Part shown: one piece after another, positions 1 through 8,958 of the stretch
Position numbering within the stretch: position 1 is the first letter of the stretch
Layout: each line of letters begins with the position of its first letter
NCBI RefSeq assembly: GCF_003427025.1
Contig: NZ_QVAI01000002.1
Span: 1 to 64,000 of the forward strand
Direction: 5' to 3'
From: Jiangella endophytica
Lineage (GTDB): Bacteria; Actinomycetota; Actinomycetes; Jiangellales; Jiangellaceae
Length of the DNA: 64,000 nt
Notes under the pieces: generated by a model
Databases searched by the model: none
What the model saw: the letters and a program-made list of their open reading frames with translations, nothing else
Told to the model about the DNA's origin: nothing
Translations under genes and position numbers: made by a program

Positions 1-8
1 TACTGCAT
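1..8 (-). CDS. possible start of a gene leaving the window on the left (partial)
   Basis: An ATG at 8-6 on the minus strand is preceded, ten bases upstream, by a full AAGGAGG ribosome-binding site (19-25). Only two codons and part of a third are visible, so no product can be given. A 14-bp palindrome (54-67) lies just upstream, so the gene may have its own repressor-controlled promoter rather than read-through from dcd. Confidence 0.3.
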
Positions 9-53
9 GGGGGCTCGGCCTCCTTGCCGGTGACACAGGTCTGGCGACTCATA

Positions 54-67
54 TTACTCGCGAGTAA
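54..67. promoter_or_regulatory. 14-bp perfect palindrome TTACTCGCGAGTAA
   Basis: The sequence TTACTCGCGAGTAA is a perfect inverted repeat located between the dcd stop codon and the ribosome-binding site of the gene running off the left edge. Size, symmetry and placement resemble operators of TetR-family repressors in actinomycetes. No cognate regulator is visible next to it; the assignment is inference. Confidence 0.45.
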
Positions 68-70
68 CCG

Positions 71-655
71 CTACACGCTGTCGACCCTCGTCCGGTGGAA
101 GTTCAGGTACGACCGGCTCGGCGTCGGGCCGCGCTGCCCCTGGTAGCGCGAGCCGTGCCGCTCGGACCCGTACGGCTCCTCGGCCGGGGACGACAGCTGG
201 AAGAAGCAGAGCTGGCCGATCTTCATGCCCGGCCACAGTTTGATCGGCAGCGTCGCGACGTTGGACAGTTCCAGGGTGACATGGCCGGTGAACCCGGGGT
301 CGATGAACCCGGCGGTCGAGTGCGTCAGCAGACCCAGCCGGCCCAGGCTCGACTTGCCCTCCAGCCGGGCCGCGACGTCGTCGCCGAGCGTCACCGCCTC
401 GTACGTCGACGCCAGCACGAACTCACCCGGGTGCAGGACGAACGGTTCGCCGCCGTCGGGCTCGACCATGCGGGTGAGGTCGGGCTGCTCCTCGGCCGGG
501 TCGATGTGCGGGTAGCGATGGTTCTCGAACACGCGGAAGTACCGGTCGAGCCGGACGTCGATGCTCGACGGTTGGATCATCTCCGGGTCGAACGGGTCGA
601 GCGCGACCCGTTTGGACTCGACGGCGGAGCGGATGTCCCGGTCGGAGAGCAGCAT
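71..655 (-). CDS. dcd: dCTP deaminase
   Basis: A 194-aa protein of the dCTP deaminase family, which deaminates dCTP to supply dUTP for thymidylate synthesis; some actinobacterial members also hydrolyse dUTP to dUMP. The family signature is clear: a Gly-Lys-Ser-Ser-Leu-Gly-Arg motif at residues 100-106, an Ile-Asp-Pro-Gly segment at 118-121 and the expected catalytic Glu at 129. Length is normal for the family. It starts at an ATG at 655. The next gene upstream on the same strand (678-1316) is 22 bp away, so the two may be cotranscribed. Whether this copy is monofunctional or bifunctional cannot be told from the sequence alone. Confidence 0.93.
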   Translation of the reverse strand: MLLSDRDIRSAVESKRVALDPFDPEMIQPSSIDVRLDRYFRVFENHRYPHIDPAEEQPDLTRMVEPDGGEPFVLHPGEFVLASTYEAVTLGDDVAARLEGKSSLGRLGLLTHSTAGFIDPGFTGHVTLELSNVATLPIKLWPGMKIGQLCFFQLSSPAEEPYGSERHGSRYQGQRGPTPSRSYLNFHRTRVDSV

Positions 656-677
656 GTGTGGACACTACCGAACGAGG

Positions 678-1316
678 TCAGGCGTCCGGGGTCTGACGGT
701 GGTAGGCCAGCGGCGCGCGCCAGCCGTGCCGGACGGCCAGGGCCCGCAGCGCGAACGTCACGACGCTCGCGGAGACGCCCGTCCAGACCGACAGCGCGTC
801 GAGCCACCACAGCACGGCCGTCGCCGCGGCGCCCACCATCGCGGGCAGCGCGTAGATGTCGTCGTAGCGGAACAACGACGGCACCTCGCGTGCCACGACG
901 TCGCGCAGCAGGCCGCCGCCGACGGCGGACGTCACGCCCAGCAGCGCCGCGGACACCGCCGGCACGCCCGCGGCCAGCGCCTTCTCCGTGCCCGTGACAC
1001 AGAACAGGCCGAGCCCGGCCGCGTCGAACAGCAGCAGCGTGCGCCGGAACCGCGAGACGTGCGGGTAGAACAGGTAGACGACGCCGGCGGCGAGCACGAC
1101 GGGGGCGAGGTACACCGGGTGCTCCAGCGCTGCCGGCCGGACCCCGATGATGACGTCCCGGATGACGCCGCCACCCAGCCCCGTCATCCCGGCCAGCAGC
1201 GCGCTGGCGACGACGTCGAACCCCTTGCGCGCCGCAAGCAGCGCCCCGGTGACCGCGAAGAAGAACACTCCGACGAGGTCGAGAGCGAGCTGGGTCCGCT
1301 CCGCGAAGATCTCCAC
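678..1316 (-). CDS. trimeric intracellular cation channel (TRIC/UPF0126) family membrane protein
   Basis: A 212-aa, very hydrophobic protein with about seven predicted membrane helices. Two Gly-rich repeats, GLGGGVIRD (46-54) and AVGGGLLRD (131-139), mark the internal duplication of the UPF0126/TRIC family, whose bacterial members form homotrimeric cation channels in the cytoplasmic membrane. The start codon is GTG (1316). It sits 22 bp upstream of dcd in the same direction; no functional link is known. Confidence 0.85.
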   Translation of the reverse strand: MEIFAERTQLALDLVGVFFFAVTGALLAARKGFDVVASALLAGMTGLGGGVIRDVIIGVRPAALEHPVYLAPVVLAAGVVYLFYPHVSRFRRTLLLFDAAGLGLFCVTGTEKALAAGVPAVSAALLGVTSAVGGGLLRDVVAREVPSLFRYDDIYALPAMVGAAATAVLWWLDALSVWTGVSASVVTFALRALAVRHGWRAPLAYHRQTPDA

Positions 1317-1344
1317 CGGACCAGCATCGGTCCTCAGCCGCCAC

Positions 1345-2604
1345 CTAGCCGCTGCGCAACGCGGCGATCGGCTCGATGGCGGACGCGCGCCATGCCGGGT
1401 AGGCGCCGGCCGCGAGCCCGATCAGCCCACCGAGCAGCGGCGCCACCAGCGCCAGCCGGATGTCCAGCAGCGGCGTCCAGTCGCGCACCACCGACACCCC
1501 GACCGTCGCCAGCACGCCTACGGTGGACCCGATCAGCCCGCCGAGGAACCCGACGATCCCGCTCTCGATCAGGAACTGCCCGGCGACGTGCGACCGGCCG
1601 GCCCCCACCGCCCGCCGCAGACCGATCTCGGAGACCCGCTCGAGCACGGACAGCAGCGTGACGTTCGCGATGCCCAGGCCGCCGACCAGCAGCGCCAATC
1701 CGCCGAGGGCCAGGAACAGCCCGTTGACGTCGGCCGACACGTTGTCGCGCAGCGAACCCGGGGCGGGCGGCGCGTTGACGTCGAGCAGATCGGGGTTGTT
1801 CGGATCGATGGCGATCGGCGCCTGCCGGCCGATGAGCTGGGCGGCGCCGAGGTCGGTCCGGACCTCCAGCACCTCAGGCGCCTCCAGCCCGTAGAGCTCA
1901 CGCGCTGTGGTCATCGGCATGATCACCGAGTCCTGCAGCTCGGTCCGGTAGTCGACGGCGTCCAGGATCCCGATGACGGTGAACGCGCGGTCGCCGATGA
2001 AGATCGACGGCTGGGAGTCCACCCGGTTGATGCCCAGCCGGTCGGCGGCGTACCGGCCGAGGACGACGACGGCATCGCCGCGCTCGTCGTGCCCCTCGTC
2101 GAAGAATCGCCCACCTGACAGCCGCGCGCCGAGCGCCTCGAACAGCCCCGCCGACGCGGCCGCCACGGGCACCGTCTGCTCCTGGGTCCCGTACGGCACG
2201 CCGCGCACCGGGTCGCCGGCGACGTCGACGGTGGCGAACGTGCCGGCCGACGCGACGCCGGCCAGCCGCTTCATCCGCTCCGGCGCATCCCACGGCAGCT
2301 GGGTCAGCGCGACCTCGCCGTCGGGCCCGTCGGTCTCCCCCGGTGCGACGGTGACCCGCGTGGCCGCGACCTGGTCGAATCGCTCGGTGATCTGCCCGGC
2401 AGCGGTCTGCCCGAGCCCGATCGTCGCCACCAGCGCCGCGATGCCGAGCACGGTGCCCAGCGTGGTCAGCGCCAGCCGCGACGGCCGGGCGGCCACCCCG
2501 GCGAGCGCTTCGCCGAGCAGGTCACGCAGCCGCATCCGGTGGCCGCCGCGGGTCAGCCGCTGCCGTCCACCGGCGCGCCGCCGCGGCAGGCGCGGCCGCC
2601 TCAT
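1345..2604 (-). CDS. MacB-type ABC transporter permease
   Basis: A permease of the MacB/FtsX family, about 419 aa from the ATG at 2604, which overlaps the ATPase stop codon by four bases (ATGA) and has a GAGGTGG ribosome-binding site. A shorter start at 2535 would give 396 aa and cannot be excluded. There is one helix near the N-terminus, a roughly 220-aa extracytoplasmic domain (MacB periplasmic core type) and three C-terminal helices; the segment around [19 protein letters not shown] is the conserved FtsX-like coupling region. It is the last gene of a lipoprotein-adaptor-ATPase-permease operon and should form the membrane half of an efflux or mechanotransmission complex. The substrate is unknown. 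Confidence 0.88.
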   Translation of the reverse strand: MRRPRLPRRRAGGRQRLTRGGHRMRLRDLLGEALAGVAARPSRLALTTLGTVLGIAALVATIGLGQTAAGQITERFDQVAATRVTVAPGETDGPDGEVALTQLPWDAPERMKRLAGVASAGTFATVDVAGDPVRGVPYGTQEQTVPVAAASAGLFEALGARLSGGRFFDEGHDERGDAVVVLGRYAADRLGINRVDSQPSIFIGDRAFTVIGILDAVDYRTELQDSVIMPMTTARELYGLEAPEVLEVRTDLGAAQLIGRQAPIAIDPNNPDLLDVNAPPAPGSLRDNVSADVNGLFLALGGLALLVGGLGIANVTLLSVLERVSEIGLRRAVGAGRSHVAGQFLIESGIVGFLGGLIGSTVGVLATVGVSVVRDWTPLLDIRLALVAPLLGGLIGLAAGAYPAWRASAIEPIAALRSG

Positions 2605-3293
2605 GCGACCACCTCGGCCTCGACGTCGGCCATCACGCCGTCGACGATCCGCACCCGCCGCTGCGCCCGCCCGCTGACGCCGTCGTCGTGCGTGATGACG
2701 GCGAGGGTGAGGCCCTCGGCGTGCAACTCGTCGAACAGGGCCAGCACCGACGCCGCGTTGCCGGAGTCCAGGTTGCCGGTCGGTTCGTCGGCCAGCAGCA
2801 GGCTGGGCTGCGCGACGAGAGCGCGGGCGATGGCCACCCGCTGCCGCTCGCCGCCGGACAGCGTGATCGGGTCGAAGTCCAGCCGGTGCCCGAGCCCGAC
2901 CCGCTCCAGCGTCGCGACGGCGCGCGCCGTCCGTTCCCGCCGCGGCACCCGCAGGTAGATCATCGACAGCTCGACGTTCTCCAGCACGCTGCGGTGTGGC
3001 AGCAGGTGGAAGGCCTGGAAGACGAACCCGATCCGCTCGCCGCGCACGCGGGTGCGGCGCCGCTCGGACAGGGTGCTGACGTCGACGCCGTCGAGCCGGT
3101 AGACGCCGTGCGACGGCCGATCCAGCAGGCCGAGCAGGTGCAGCAGCGTCGACTTGCCCGACCCCGACGGGCCGATGATCGACAGGTACTCGCCCTGCGA
3201 GATGGTGAGGTCGACGTCGCGGACGGCCTCGACCCGCGGCGGGCCGGCGAACACCCTGCCGACGCCGCTCATCTCGACCACCGGCGGCGTCAC
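2601..3293 (-). CDS. MacB-type ABC transporter ATP-binding protein
   Basis: A 230-aa ABC ATPase. Walker A is GPSGSGKST (41-49), the signature is LSGGERQ (145-151) and Walker B ends LLLADE (165-170), followed by PTGNLDS, typical of the MacB/LolD branch. It overlaps both the adaptor upstream (start 3293 within the adaptor stop region, ATGA) and the permease downstream (ATGA at 2601-2604), so the three are translationally coupled. It supplies the energy for the adjacent permease and adaptor on the cytoplasmic face. Confidence 0.92.
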   Translation of the reverse strand: MTPPVVEMSGVGRVFAGPPRVEAVRDVDLTISQGEYLSIIGPSGSGKSTLLHLLGLLDRPSHGVYRLDGVDVSTLSERRRTRVRGERIGFVFQAFHLLPHRSVLENVELSMIYLRVPRRERTARAVATLERVGLGHRLDFDPITLSGGERQRVAIARALVAQPSLLLADEPTGNLDSGNAASVLALFDELHAEGLTLAVITHDDGVSGRAQRRVRIVDGVMADVEAEVVA

Positions 3294-4627
3294 TCGTCGC
3301 TCCCGTCACCGGAGTCGTCGCCGCCGTCGCCGACGACCACCAGGTCGCCCGCCTCGAGCGTGTCGTCGACGGCGGTGACCTCGGCGTAGCCCTCGGCGGT
3401 CAGGCCGACCTCGACCTCGACCAGCTCGGGAGCACCGTCGCGCATGACCTCGACCCGTGTCTCCCCGCCGGGTCCGGCGGTCAGCGCGGCCAGCGGGACG
3501 GCGAGCACGTCGCCCTCGGTGCTCTCGATCGGCACGGTGAGGCGCACGTTCTGGCCGCGCAGGGCCTCGGCCTGCTCGGGCGTCAGCTCGCCGGGCGTGA
3601 CGGCGACGTCCCAGCCGGTGGCGCCGTCGCCCTCGGCCTCGGCGATGCCGGTGATCGTGCCCGGCACCAGCTCGCCGGTGGGCAGCTCGATGGATACGGC
3701 CTGGTCCACCGCCAGCAGCTCGTGGTCGGCCTCATCCACGTTCGCCGTCACGACCAGGGAGGCACCACTGACGGACATGACGGCGCCGTCGACCTGGCCG
3801 CCGCGGCGCACGTGCACCTCGTCGACGCGACGCGGCAGGCTCGGCACGAACACCACCTCGGAGGCGGGCAGCGGTGTGCCGGCGGCGGCCGCGGCCTCGT
3901 CACGGGCGGTCCTGGCCTCGGCGAGCTGCTCGCGGGCGTCGTCCAACGCGTCGTCCAGCGCGTCCTCGTCGACCGGAGCGTCCGGCGGGGCGGAACCCGC
4001 GTCGTCGACCGCGTCCTCGGCGTCCTCGACCACGTCCTCGGCCTGGTCGACGGCGTCGTTCGCCGCGTCCAGCTCGGCCTGGGCCTGCGGGTCGGGCGCC
4101 GGCGGCTCGTAGCCGATCCGCTCGAACAGCTCCGCGACGGCGTTCCCGGTCGACATGGTGTACTCGTCGTCGACCTTGCCCGGGTCCAGCCCGAGGCGGT
4201 CCAGAGTGACCTCCAGCTGCTCGACGTCCGGGCCGCTCATGCCCGGTCGCAGCGAGCGGTACATGGGCAGCTCGCCGGCCAGCGCGATCAGCGGCCGGCC
4301 GACGATCTCCAGCAGGGCCGCGCCCTCCGCGATCTCCGCGCCGACCTCCGGCACCTGGCCCGTGACGATCGGCGGGGTCTCCAGCCCGCCGGTCTCGGGC
4401 GTGACGTCGACGGCGCCGGCCGCGGTCACGTCGCCGCGGGTCACGACCTCGCTGTTCAGCGTGCGCGCCTCAACCGGCACCGTGACCTCGGACGCCTCGG
4501 GCGCGGCCGTCCGCGCGATGGCGTCGGCGGGTGAGGTGATGCGGGTGCCGGCGAAGATGCCGGCACCCAGGGCGATGACCGCAGTACCGCCGACGACGAG
4601 CAGGGTCCGGCTGCGCGCTCTGCTCAC
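3290..4627 (-). CDS. efflux periplasmic adaptor (HlyD-like) with peptidoglycan-binding domain
   Basis: A 445-aa adaptor starting at a GTG that overlaps the upstream lipoprotein stop (GTGA, 4624-4627). It has one N-terminal transmembrane helix (about residues 7-27), a PG_binding_1-like segment (near residues 105-160, containing LRPGMSGPDVEQLEVTLDRL), a highly acidic alpha-helical stretch rich in Asp/Ala (about 165-230) replacing the usual coiled-coil hairpin, and beta-rich barrel-sandwich parts. In Gram-positive actinomycetes such adaptors tie a MacB-type transporter to the cell wall. It is cotranscribed with the ATPase (2601-3293) and permease (1345-2604). The very acidic helix region is notable. 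Confidence 0.85.
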   Translation of the reverse strand: MSRARSRTLLVVGGTAVIALGAGIFAGTRITSPADAIARTAAPEASEVTVPVEARTLNSEVVTRGDVTAAGAVDVTPETGGLETPPIVTGQVPEVGAEIAEGAALLEIVGRPLIALAGELPMYRSLRPGMSGPDVEQLEVTLDRLGLDPGKVDDEYTMSTGNAVAELFERIGYEPPAPDPQAQAELDAANDAVDQAEDVVEDAEDAVDDAGSAPPDAPVDEDALDDALDDAREQLAEARTARDEAAAAAGTPLPASEVVFVPSLPRRVDEVHVRRGGQVDGAVMSVSGASLVVTANVDEADHELLAVDQAVSIELPTGELVPGTITGIAEAEGDGATGWDVAVTPGELTPEQAEALRGQNVRLTVPIESTEGDVLAVPLAALTAGPGGETRVEVMRDGAPELVEVEVGLTAEGYAEVTAVDDTLEAGDLVVVGDGGDDSGDGSDE

Positions 4628-5793
4628 CCGACGCCACCGGCGTTGCCGGCCGGGCCCTCGGCCATCGCGTCGCGATAGCGCTCCAGCTCGGCCCGGTGCT
4701 CGTCGACGAAGTCCTGCTCGAAGCCCCACGCGACGTCCTGCTGGATGTCGGCGAACTCCTGCTGCTCGCAGTCGTAGTCGGCGGTCGCGACCGCGGTCTC
4801 GTACTCCTGCAGTTCGGCCAGCGCCTCCTCGTCGACGTCGGCCTCGTCGGGGCCGCCGCCCACCGTGACGCTCGCATCGCCGCTGCTCGCCTCGTCGTCG
4901 GCCGGCTGGTCGTTCCAGCCGTAGAGCTCGCTCATCTGCTCCATGACCGAGTCCTCGGGGTCAGTGGTCGCGTCGAACTCGCTGTAGCCGGCCTGGGCCA
5001 TGCACGCCGCCCACGCCTCGCTCGCCTCGACCATGCGCGGGTCGCTGTCGATGCGCTGGCGCAACGCGTCCAGGTCCTCGAACAGGCCCTCGAACTCACT
5101 GAAGTCCGGCCCCATCAGCTGGCCGTCGTCCTCGCCGTAGACCTCGGCGCGAGCCTCGCCGTGGCAGCCCTGGTCCTCGGGTGCGGACGGCGCGCCGCCC
5201 TCGACCGGCGCCGGCTCGACCGAGACGGCGCCGCCGCCGGACACCTGCACCCCCTCGCCCCAGAGGGCGATGTGGTACTGCTCCAGCGCCGCCTCGGACA
5301 GGCCCTCGCGGATCGCCTCGTTCGGGTCGGCGGACTCCTGCTCCTCGTCCTTCACCGGGTTCATCAGCGTGGTCATGCCGTAGCCGTACTCGCGGGCGAA
5401 CTCGTCCGGCGGCAGGGCATAGGCGTCCGCGAACGGATCGTCGCCGGTCTCGCCGCCGAACGGGTCGACCGGGATGTACTCGAAGCCGGCCTCCTCCATG
5501 CAGACGGCGACCAGCTCCTCGACCTGGCGCATCTTCTGGCGATCGTCCTCGTCCAGGTCCGCGGCCGAGAAGGCGACCGTCATGCGGCCGCCGCCGGCGA
5601 AGCCGGAGTTCTCCCCCATGTACTCCTCCAGCGGGCTCAGCTCCTCGCCGTCGCCGCTCGCCTGGTCCGCGGAGTCGCCGTTCGTCCCGTCGTTCTGGCC
5701 GCCGTCGCCGTCGTCGTCGCCACAGCCGGTCAGGGCCAGGCCCGCCACGCAGGCGAATGCCAGCAGCCGGCCCCGTGCTCGCCAATTCGTCAT
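4624..5793 (-). CDS. acidic secreted lipoprotein, first gene of the ABC export operon
   Basis: A 389-aa lipoprotein: a basic, hydrophobic leader ends in the lipobox Leu-Thr-Gly-Cys, followed by a long Asp/Gly/Ser linker. The mature part is strongly acidic, with two Cys-x-x-x-Ala-Gly segments (AVCMEEAGFEY and AACMAQAGYSEF). The same kind of Cys/Ala-Gly element recurs in the extracytoplasmic domain of the histidine kinase at 6588-8579. The ATG at 5793 was chosen because the signal peptide begins there; codons further upstream run into the shared operator region. It overlaps the adaptor gene by four bases. Function is unknown; a ligand or sensor partner of the two-component system is a reasonable inference. 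Confidence 0.75.
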   Translation of the reverse strand: MTNWRARGRLLAFACVAGLALTGCGDDDGDGGQNDGTNGDSADQASGDGEELSPLEEYMGENSGFAGGGRMTVAFSAADLDEDDRQKMRQVEELVAVCMEEAGFEYIPVDPFGGETGDDPFADAYALPPDEFAREYGYGMTTLMNPVKDEEQESADPNEAIREGLSEAALEQYHIALWGEGVQVSGGGAVSVEPAPVEGGAPSAPEDQGCHGEARAEVYGEDDGQLMGPDFSEFEGLFEDLDALRQRIDSDPRMVEASEAWAACMAQAGYSEFDATTDPEDSVMEQMSELYGWNDQPADDEASSGDASVTVGGGPDEADVDEEALAELQEYETAVATADYDCEQQEFADIQQDVAWGFEQDFVDEHRAELERYRDAMAEGPAGNAGGVG

Positions 5794-5814
5794 GCCAGCA
5801 GGGTGCGAAAGGCG

Positions 5815-5878
5815 CTGTGAAGAACCTGTGAAGGAGCCGTCAGATCCGCGCTCTTCACAGGTTCCTGACAGGTTCCTG
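5815..5878. promoter_or_regulatory. 11-bp-phased direct and inverted repeats between divergent operons
   Basis: CTGTGAAG occurs at 5815-5822 and again at 5826-5833 (11-bp period). After 19 bp the complement CTTCACAG lies at 5853-5860, followed 11 bp on by the weaker copy CCTGACAG (5864-5871); ACAGGTTCCTG is an exact 11-bp tandem pair at 5857-5878. GAACCTGTGAAG (5822-5833) and its exact reverse complement (5853-5864) form a 12-bp inverted repeat. OmpR-family regulators bind such 10-11 bp phased tandem half-sites, so this is the likely binding region of the adjacent response regulator, placed to control both operons. Confidence 0.65.
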
Positions 5879-5893
5879 CCACACTCGAATGTC

Positions 5894-6598
5894 ATGGGAG
5901 CCCGGATCCTCGTGGCCGAGGACGACGTCAAACAGGCCGAGCTCGTCCGCCGCTACCTCGAGCGCGAGGGTCACTCCGTCGTCATCACGCACGACGGTCG
6001 CACCGCGCTGGACGAGGCCCGGCGGCGCCGGCCCGACCTGCTGGTGCTCGACGTGATGATGCCGCGCGTCGACGGCCTGGACGTGTGCCGCATCCTGCGC
6101 ACCGAGTCCGACACGCCGATCATCATGCTGACCGCGCGGTCCACCGAGGACGACCTGCTGCTGGGGCTCGACCTCGGCGCCGACGACTACGTCACCAAGC
6201 CGTACAGCCCTCGTGAGCTGGTCGCCCGGGTGCGCACCATCCTGCGCCGGGCCGAGCGGCACCGGAGCGCCGACGCGCGGCTGCGCATCGGCGACCTCGT
6301 CGTCGACACCGCACGGCACCAGGTGTTCGTCGACGGCGGCGAGATCGACGTGACGCCGGCCGAGTTCAAGATCCTGGCCTGCCTGGCCGCGGAGCCCGGC
6401 CGGGTGTTCCCGCGGCAGAAGCTGCTGGAGCAGGCGTTCGGCTTCGACCACTACGCGCTGGACCGCACGGTCGACGTGCACGTCATGAACCTGCGGCGCA
6501 AGATCGAGACCGATCCGGCGGCGCCGGCGTTCCTGCTGACGGTCTACGGCGTCGGCTACAAGATGGCCGATCAACCGGGGGTGCGCGATGCGTCGTAG
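5894..6598 (+). CDS. OmpR-family response regulator
   Basis: A 234-aa response regulator with a receiver domain (residues about 4-116; acidic pair Glu9-Asp10-Asp11, phospho-acceptor Asp53 in VLDVMMP, Thr82/Ala83 and Lys103 in TKPY) and an OmpR/PhoB winged helix (about 135-230). The ATG at 5894 lies about 15 bp after the phased repeats. It overlaps the kinase start by 11 bp (6588-6598), so the two are coupled. It most likely regulates itself and the divergent lipoprotein/ABC export operon. Confidence 0.93.
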   Translation: MGARILVAEDDVKQAELVRRYLEREGHSVVITHDGRTALDEARRRRPDLLVLDVMMPRVDGLDVCRILRTESDTPIIMLTARSTEDDLLLGLDLGADDYVTKPYSPRELVARVRTILRRAERHRSADARLRIGDLVVDTARHQVFVDGGEIDVTPAEFKILACLAAEPGRVFPRQKLLEQAFGFDHYALDRTVDVHVMNLRRKIETDPAAPAFLLTVYGVGYKMADQPGVRDAS

Positions 6599-8579
6599 CC
6601 TGTTCGTCCGCCTGCTCGTGCTGTCGCTCGGCGTGGCGGTCATCTCGATCACCGCCACGGCCTGGCTCACCACCCAGAGCACCAGCCAGCGGCTGCGTGG
6701 CGAGTTCGAGCGCACCCTCGACGCCGACTCGTACGTCTACCAGAGCCTGATCGGCTACGCGCAGAACAACGACTCGTGGGACCGCGCCGGCCGGCTGGTC
6801 GACGAGCTGGCCGACGCGACGGGCAACCGGGTCGCCCTCACCGATCCCGACGGCAACGTGCTGGCCGACTCCGCCGGGTCCGGTGGCGACGCGCCGCCGC
6901 TGCCGTCGACGCCGACCGCCGAGGTCGACCCCATGGCCCCGATGGGGCTCATGGCCGGCGGGTTCTCCATGACGTCAGCCATGCCGCTGGCCGTCGACGC
7001 CTGGGCCGGCGGCGGGACGGTGGTCGAGAACGACGTGTCCGGCACCGCCACCGCCGATCCCGGCGGCGGGGCCGCGGCGCCGGACGAGCTCGTCAGCATC
7101 CAGGGCGAGGGCACCGAGCTGAGCTTCATCAGCGCCACCGGCCCGATGACGATGCCGATGGACTGGCGACTGACCGAGCAGGAGGCCGACACGCGCGAGC
7201 GCCTTGCCGCCGAGGCCAACACCTGTCTGCAGGGGCTCGGCGCCGAGGGGTTCATCGTCAGCCCCTACGGCGCCGTGCTGCAGACGTCGGCCGAGCCGGT
7301 CGGCACGGTCCTGGGCACGCCGGCGCAGACGTCCGGGGTCGCCCCGATCGACGCCGGGGTCCGCGACTGCGTGCCGCCCGAGCTGTCGAGGGCCAGTGCG
7401 GCCAGCCAGGCACTGAACCGCGAGGAGGTGCGGCTGGCCGAGCAGTGTCTGGCGGCCGCCGGCATCACGGCCACCCGCACACTCGCTCCGGACACCGGCC
7501 TGATCCAGCTCTCCGTCGACTCCGGCGACTCGACCGCCCTCGACGCCTTCGCCGACTGCTCCGTCCGGGCGAACGAGCTGGCCATGGAGCCGTACCTCGC
7601 CGATCCCGCGCTGCTGTACATCGGCTCGACCGACCGGTTCGACGCGTTCTCCGGCGACGGCTGGGTGCGGACGGTGCTCACGGCGCTCGGCGTGCTCGCG
7701 GCCGCCACCGGCATCACCGTCGTCGCCGGCCGGCGGTTGTCGCACCCGATCCGCACGCTTACGGCGGCGGCCCAGCGGCTGGCCTCCGGCAGTCGCGGCA
7801 CCCGGGTGAAGGTGACCGGCCACGACGAGGTGGCCCGGCTGGGCCACGCGTTCAACGCCATGGCGTCGTCGATCGAGGAGAACGAACGCCAGCGCAAGGC
7901 GATGGTCAGCGACATCGCGCACGAGCTGCGCACGCCGCTGGCCAACGTCCGCGGCTACCTCGAGGCGGCCGAGGACGGCGTCGTGGCCATGGACGAGCAG
8001 CTGGTGTCGTCACTGCTCGAGGAGTCCACGCTGCTGCAGCGGCTGATCGACGACCTGCAGGACCTCGCCCTCGCCGACGCCGGCATGCTGCGCGTGCACC
8101 GCGAGGACACCGAGGTCGCGGAGCTGACCCGCCAGGTGGTGGCCGCGCACCAGCCGTCCGCGTCGGCCTCGTCGGTGGAGCTGGTGGTCGCCGCGCCGTC
8201 GGCCGTCGTCGCCGACGTCGACCCGGTCCGGCTGCGCCAGGCCCTGGGCAACCTGGTGGCCAACGCCGTCCAGTACTCCGGCACCGGCAGCACCGTGCTG
8301 GTCCGGGTGTCGCACGACATCGTGTCCGACGAGGTGGTGCTGGCCGTGCGCGACGACGGTCCCGGCATCGCGCCCGAGCACCTGGAGCACCTGTTCGACC
8401 GCTTCTACCGCACCGACACCTCCCGCACCCGCGCCACCGGCGGCAGCGGCCTGGGACTGGCCATCACCAAGCACCTGGTCGAGGCGCACGACGGGACCGT
8501 GACGGTGTCCAGCATGGTCGGCGCGGGGTCGACGTTCACCGTCCGGCTGCCGGTGCGGGCGCCCGTCCCGGCCGCGTGA
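6588..8579 (+). CDS. sensor histidine kinase with large cysteine-containing ectodomain
   Basis: A 663-aa kinase. TM1 is at about residues 8-30; the extracytoplasmic region runs to about 355; TM2 (GVLAAATGITVVAG) is near 360-380; then come HAMP, a HisKA domain with phospho-acceptor His445 in DIAHELRTPL, and a HATPase_c domain (N box NLVANAVQYSG; G boxes DDGPGIA and GSGLGLAI). The roughly 320-residue ectodomain is unusually long and contains Cys-x(3)-(Leu/Ala)-Gly elements (NTCLQGLGAEGF, EQCLAAAGITAT) that resemble those in the lipoprotein encoded by the divergent operon. This points to recognition of, or common ancestry with, that lipoprotein. It is the partner of the response regulator at 5894-6598. 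Confidence 0.9.
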   Translation: MRRSLFVRLLVLSLGVAVISITATAWLTTQSTSQRLRGEFERTLDADSYVYQSLIGYAQNNDSWDRAGRLVDELADATGNRVALTDPDGNVLADSAGSGGDAPPLPSTPTAEVDPMAPMGLMAGGFSMTSAMPLAVDAWAGGGTVVENDVSGTATADPGGGAAAPDELVSIQGEGTELSFISATGPMTMPMDWRLTEQEADTRERLAAEANTCLQGLGAEGFIVSPYGAVLQTSAEPVGTVLGTPAQTSGVAPIDAGVRDCVPPELSRASAASQALNREEVRLAEQCLAAAGITATRTLAPDTGLIQLSVDSGDSTALDAFADCSVRANELAMEPYLADPALLYIGSTDRFDAFSGDGWVRTVLTALGVLAAATGITVVAGRRLSHPIRTLTAAAQRLASGSRGTRVKVTGHDEVARLGHAFNAMASSIEENERQRKAMVSDIAHELRTPLANVRGYLEAAEDGVVAMDEQLVSSLLEESTLLQRLIDDLQDLALADAGMLRVHREDTEVAELTRQVVAAHQPSASASSVELVVAAPSAVVADVDPVRLRQALGNLVANAVQYSGTGSTVLVRVSHDIVSDEVVLAVRDDGPGIAPEHLEHLFDRFYRTDTSRTRATGGSGLGLAITKHLVEAHDGTVTVSSMVGAGSTFTVRLPVRAPVPAA

Positions 8580-8690
8580 TCAGCCGAACGCGACCTCCGG
8601 GAGCCAGGTGACCAGGCCCGGGACCAGCGCCAGTGGCGACAATCGTTTGCCGCGTTGTCACGAGGTGGGCCCGTTCGACGCGACACCGGC

Positions 8691-8708
8691 CCAGCCCTGT
8701 GGGGCTGG
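8691..8708 (+). terminator. short hairpin downstream of the sensor kinase
   Basis: CCAGCCC (8691-8697) and GGGCTGG (8702-8708) form a perfect 7-bp stem with a 4-base loop, 110 bp beyond the kinase stop codon and upstream of tRNA-Gly. There is no T-run, as is usual in high-GC actinomycetes. Otherwise nothing recognisable lies between 8580 and 8766 except a weak TATGCT -10-like hexamer at 8767-8772 that may serve the tRNA. Confidence 0.35.
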
Positions 8709-8803
8709 TCAGCCGACGCTGCGGCCGCAGCGGGCGGTGGAAGTGTGCACCATCCGGGAGAACCGGTATGCTCGGCGACGTGCCGCCTCTACGGGCGGCA
8801 TCT

Positions 8804-8877
8804 GCGGATGTAGTTCAATGGTAGAACTCCAGCTTCCCAAGCTGATAACGCGGGTTCGATTCCCGTCATCCGCTCCA
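8804..8877 (+). tRNA. tRNA-Gly (anticodon CCC)
   Basis: The acceptor stem GCGGATG (8804-8810) pairs with CATCCGC (8867-8873). The anticodon arm has loop TTCCCAA, giving anticodon CCC for glycine codon GGG, and the T arm contains GGTTCGATTCC. The discriminator is T8874 and the 3' CCA (8875-8877) is encoded. The anticodon stem has four good pairs (CAGC/GCTG) and a C-A outer mismatch. It is a single tRNA on the plus strand next to a truncated gene (8959-9171). Confidence 0.93.
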
Positions 8878-8958
8878 GGGCATCATGGCCGTCGCCGGCA
8901 CACCATCTCGGCGATCCAGACGGGCACATACGGAGACGTGCAGCCCGGCGACGTCGGG

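Noticed and set aside
8880-8958. A frameshift rescue of the AlkD-like gene downstream of its stop.
   Set aside because: All three continuing frames give no family-like sequence, so a deletion is more likely than a single frameshift.
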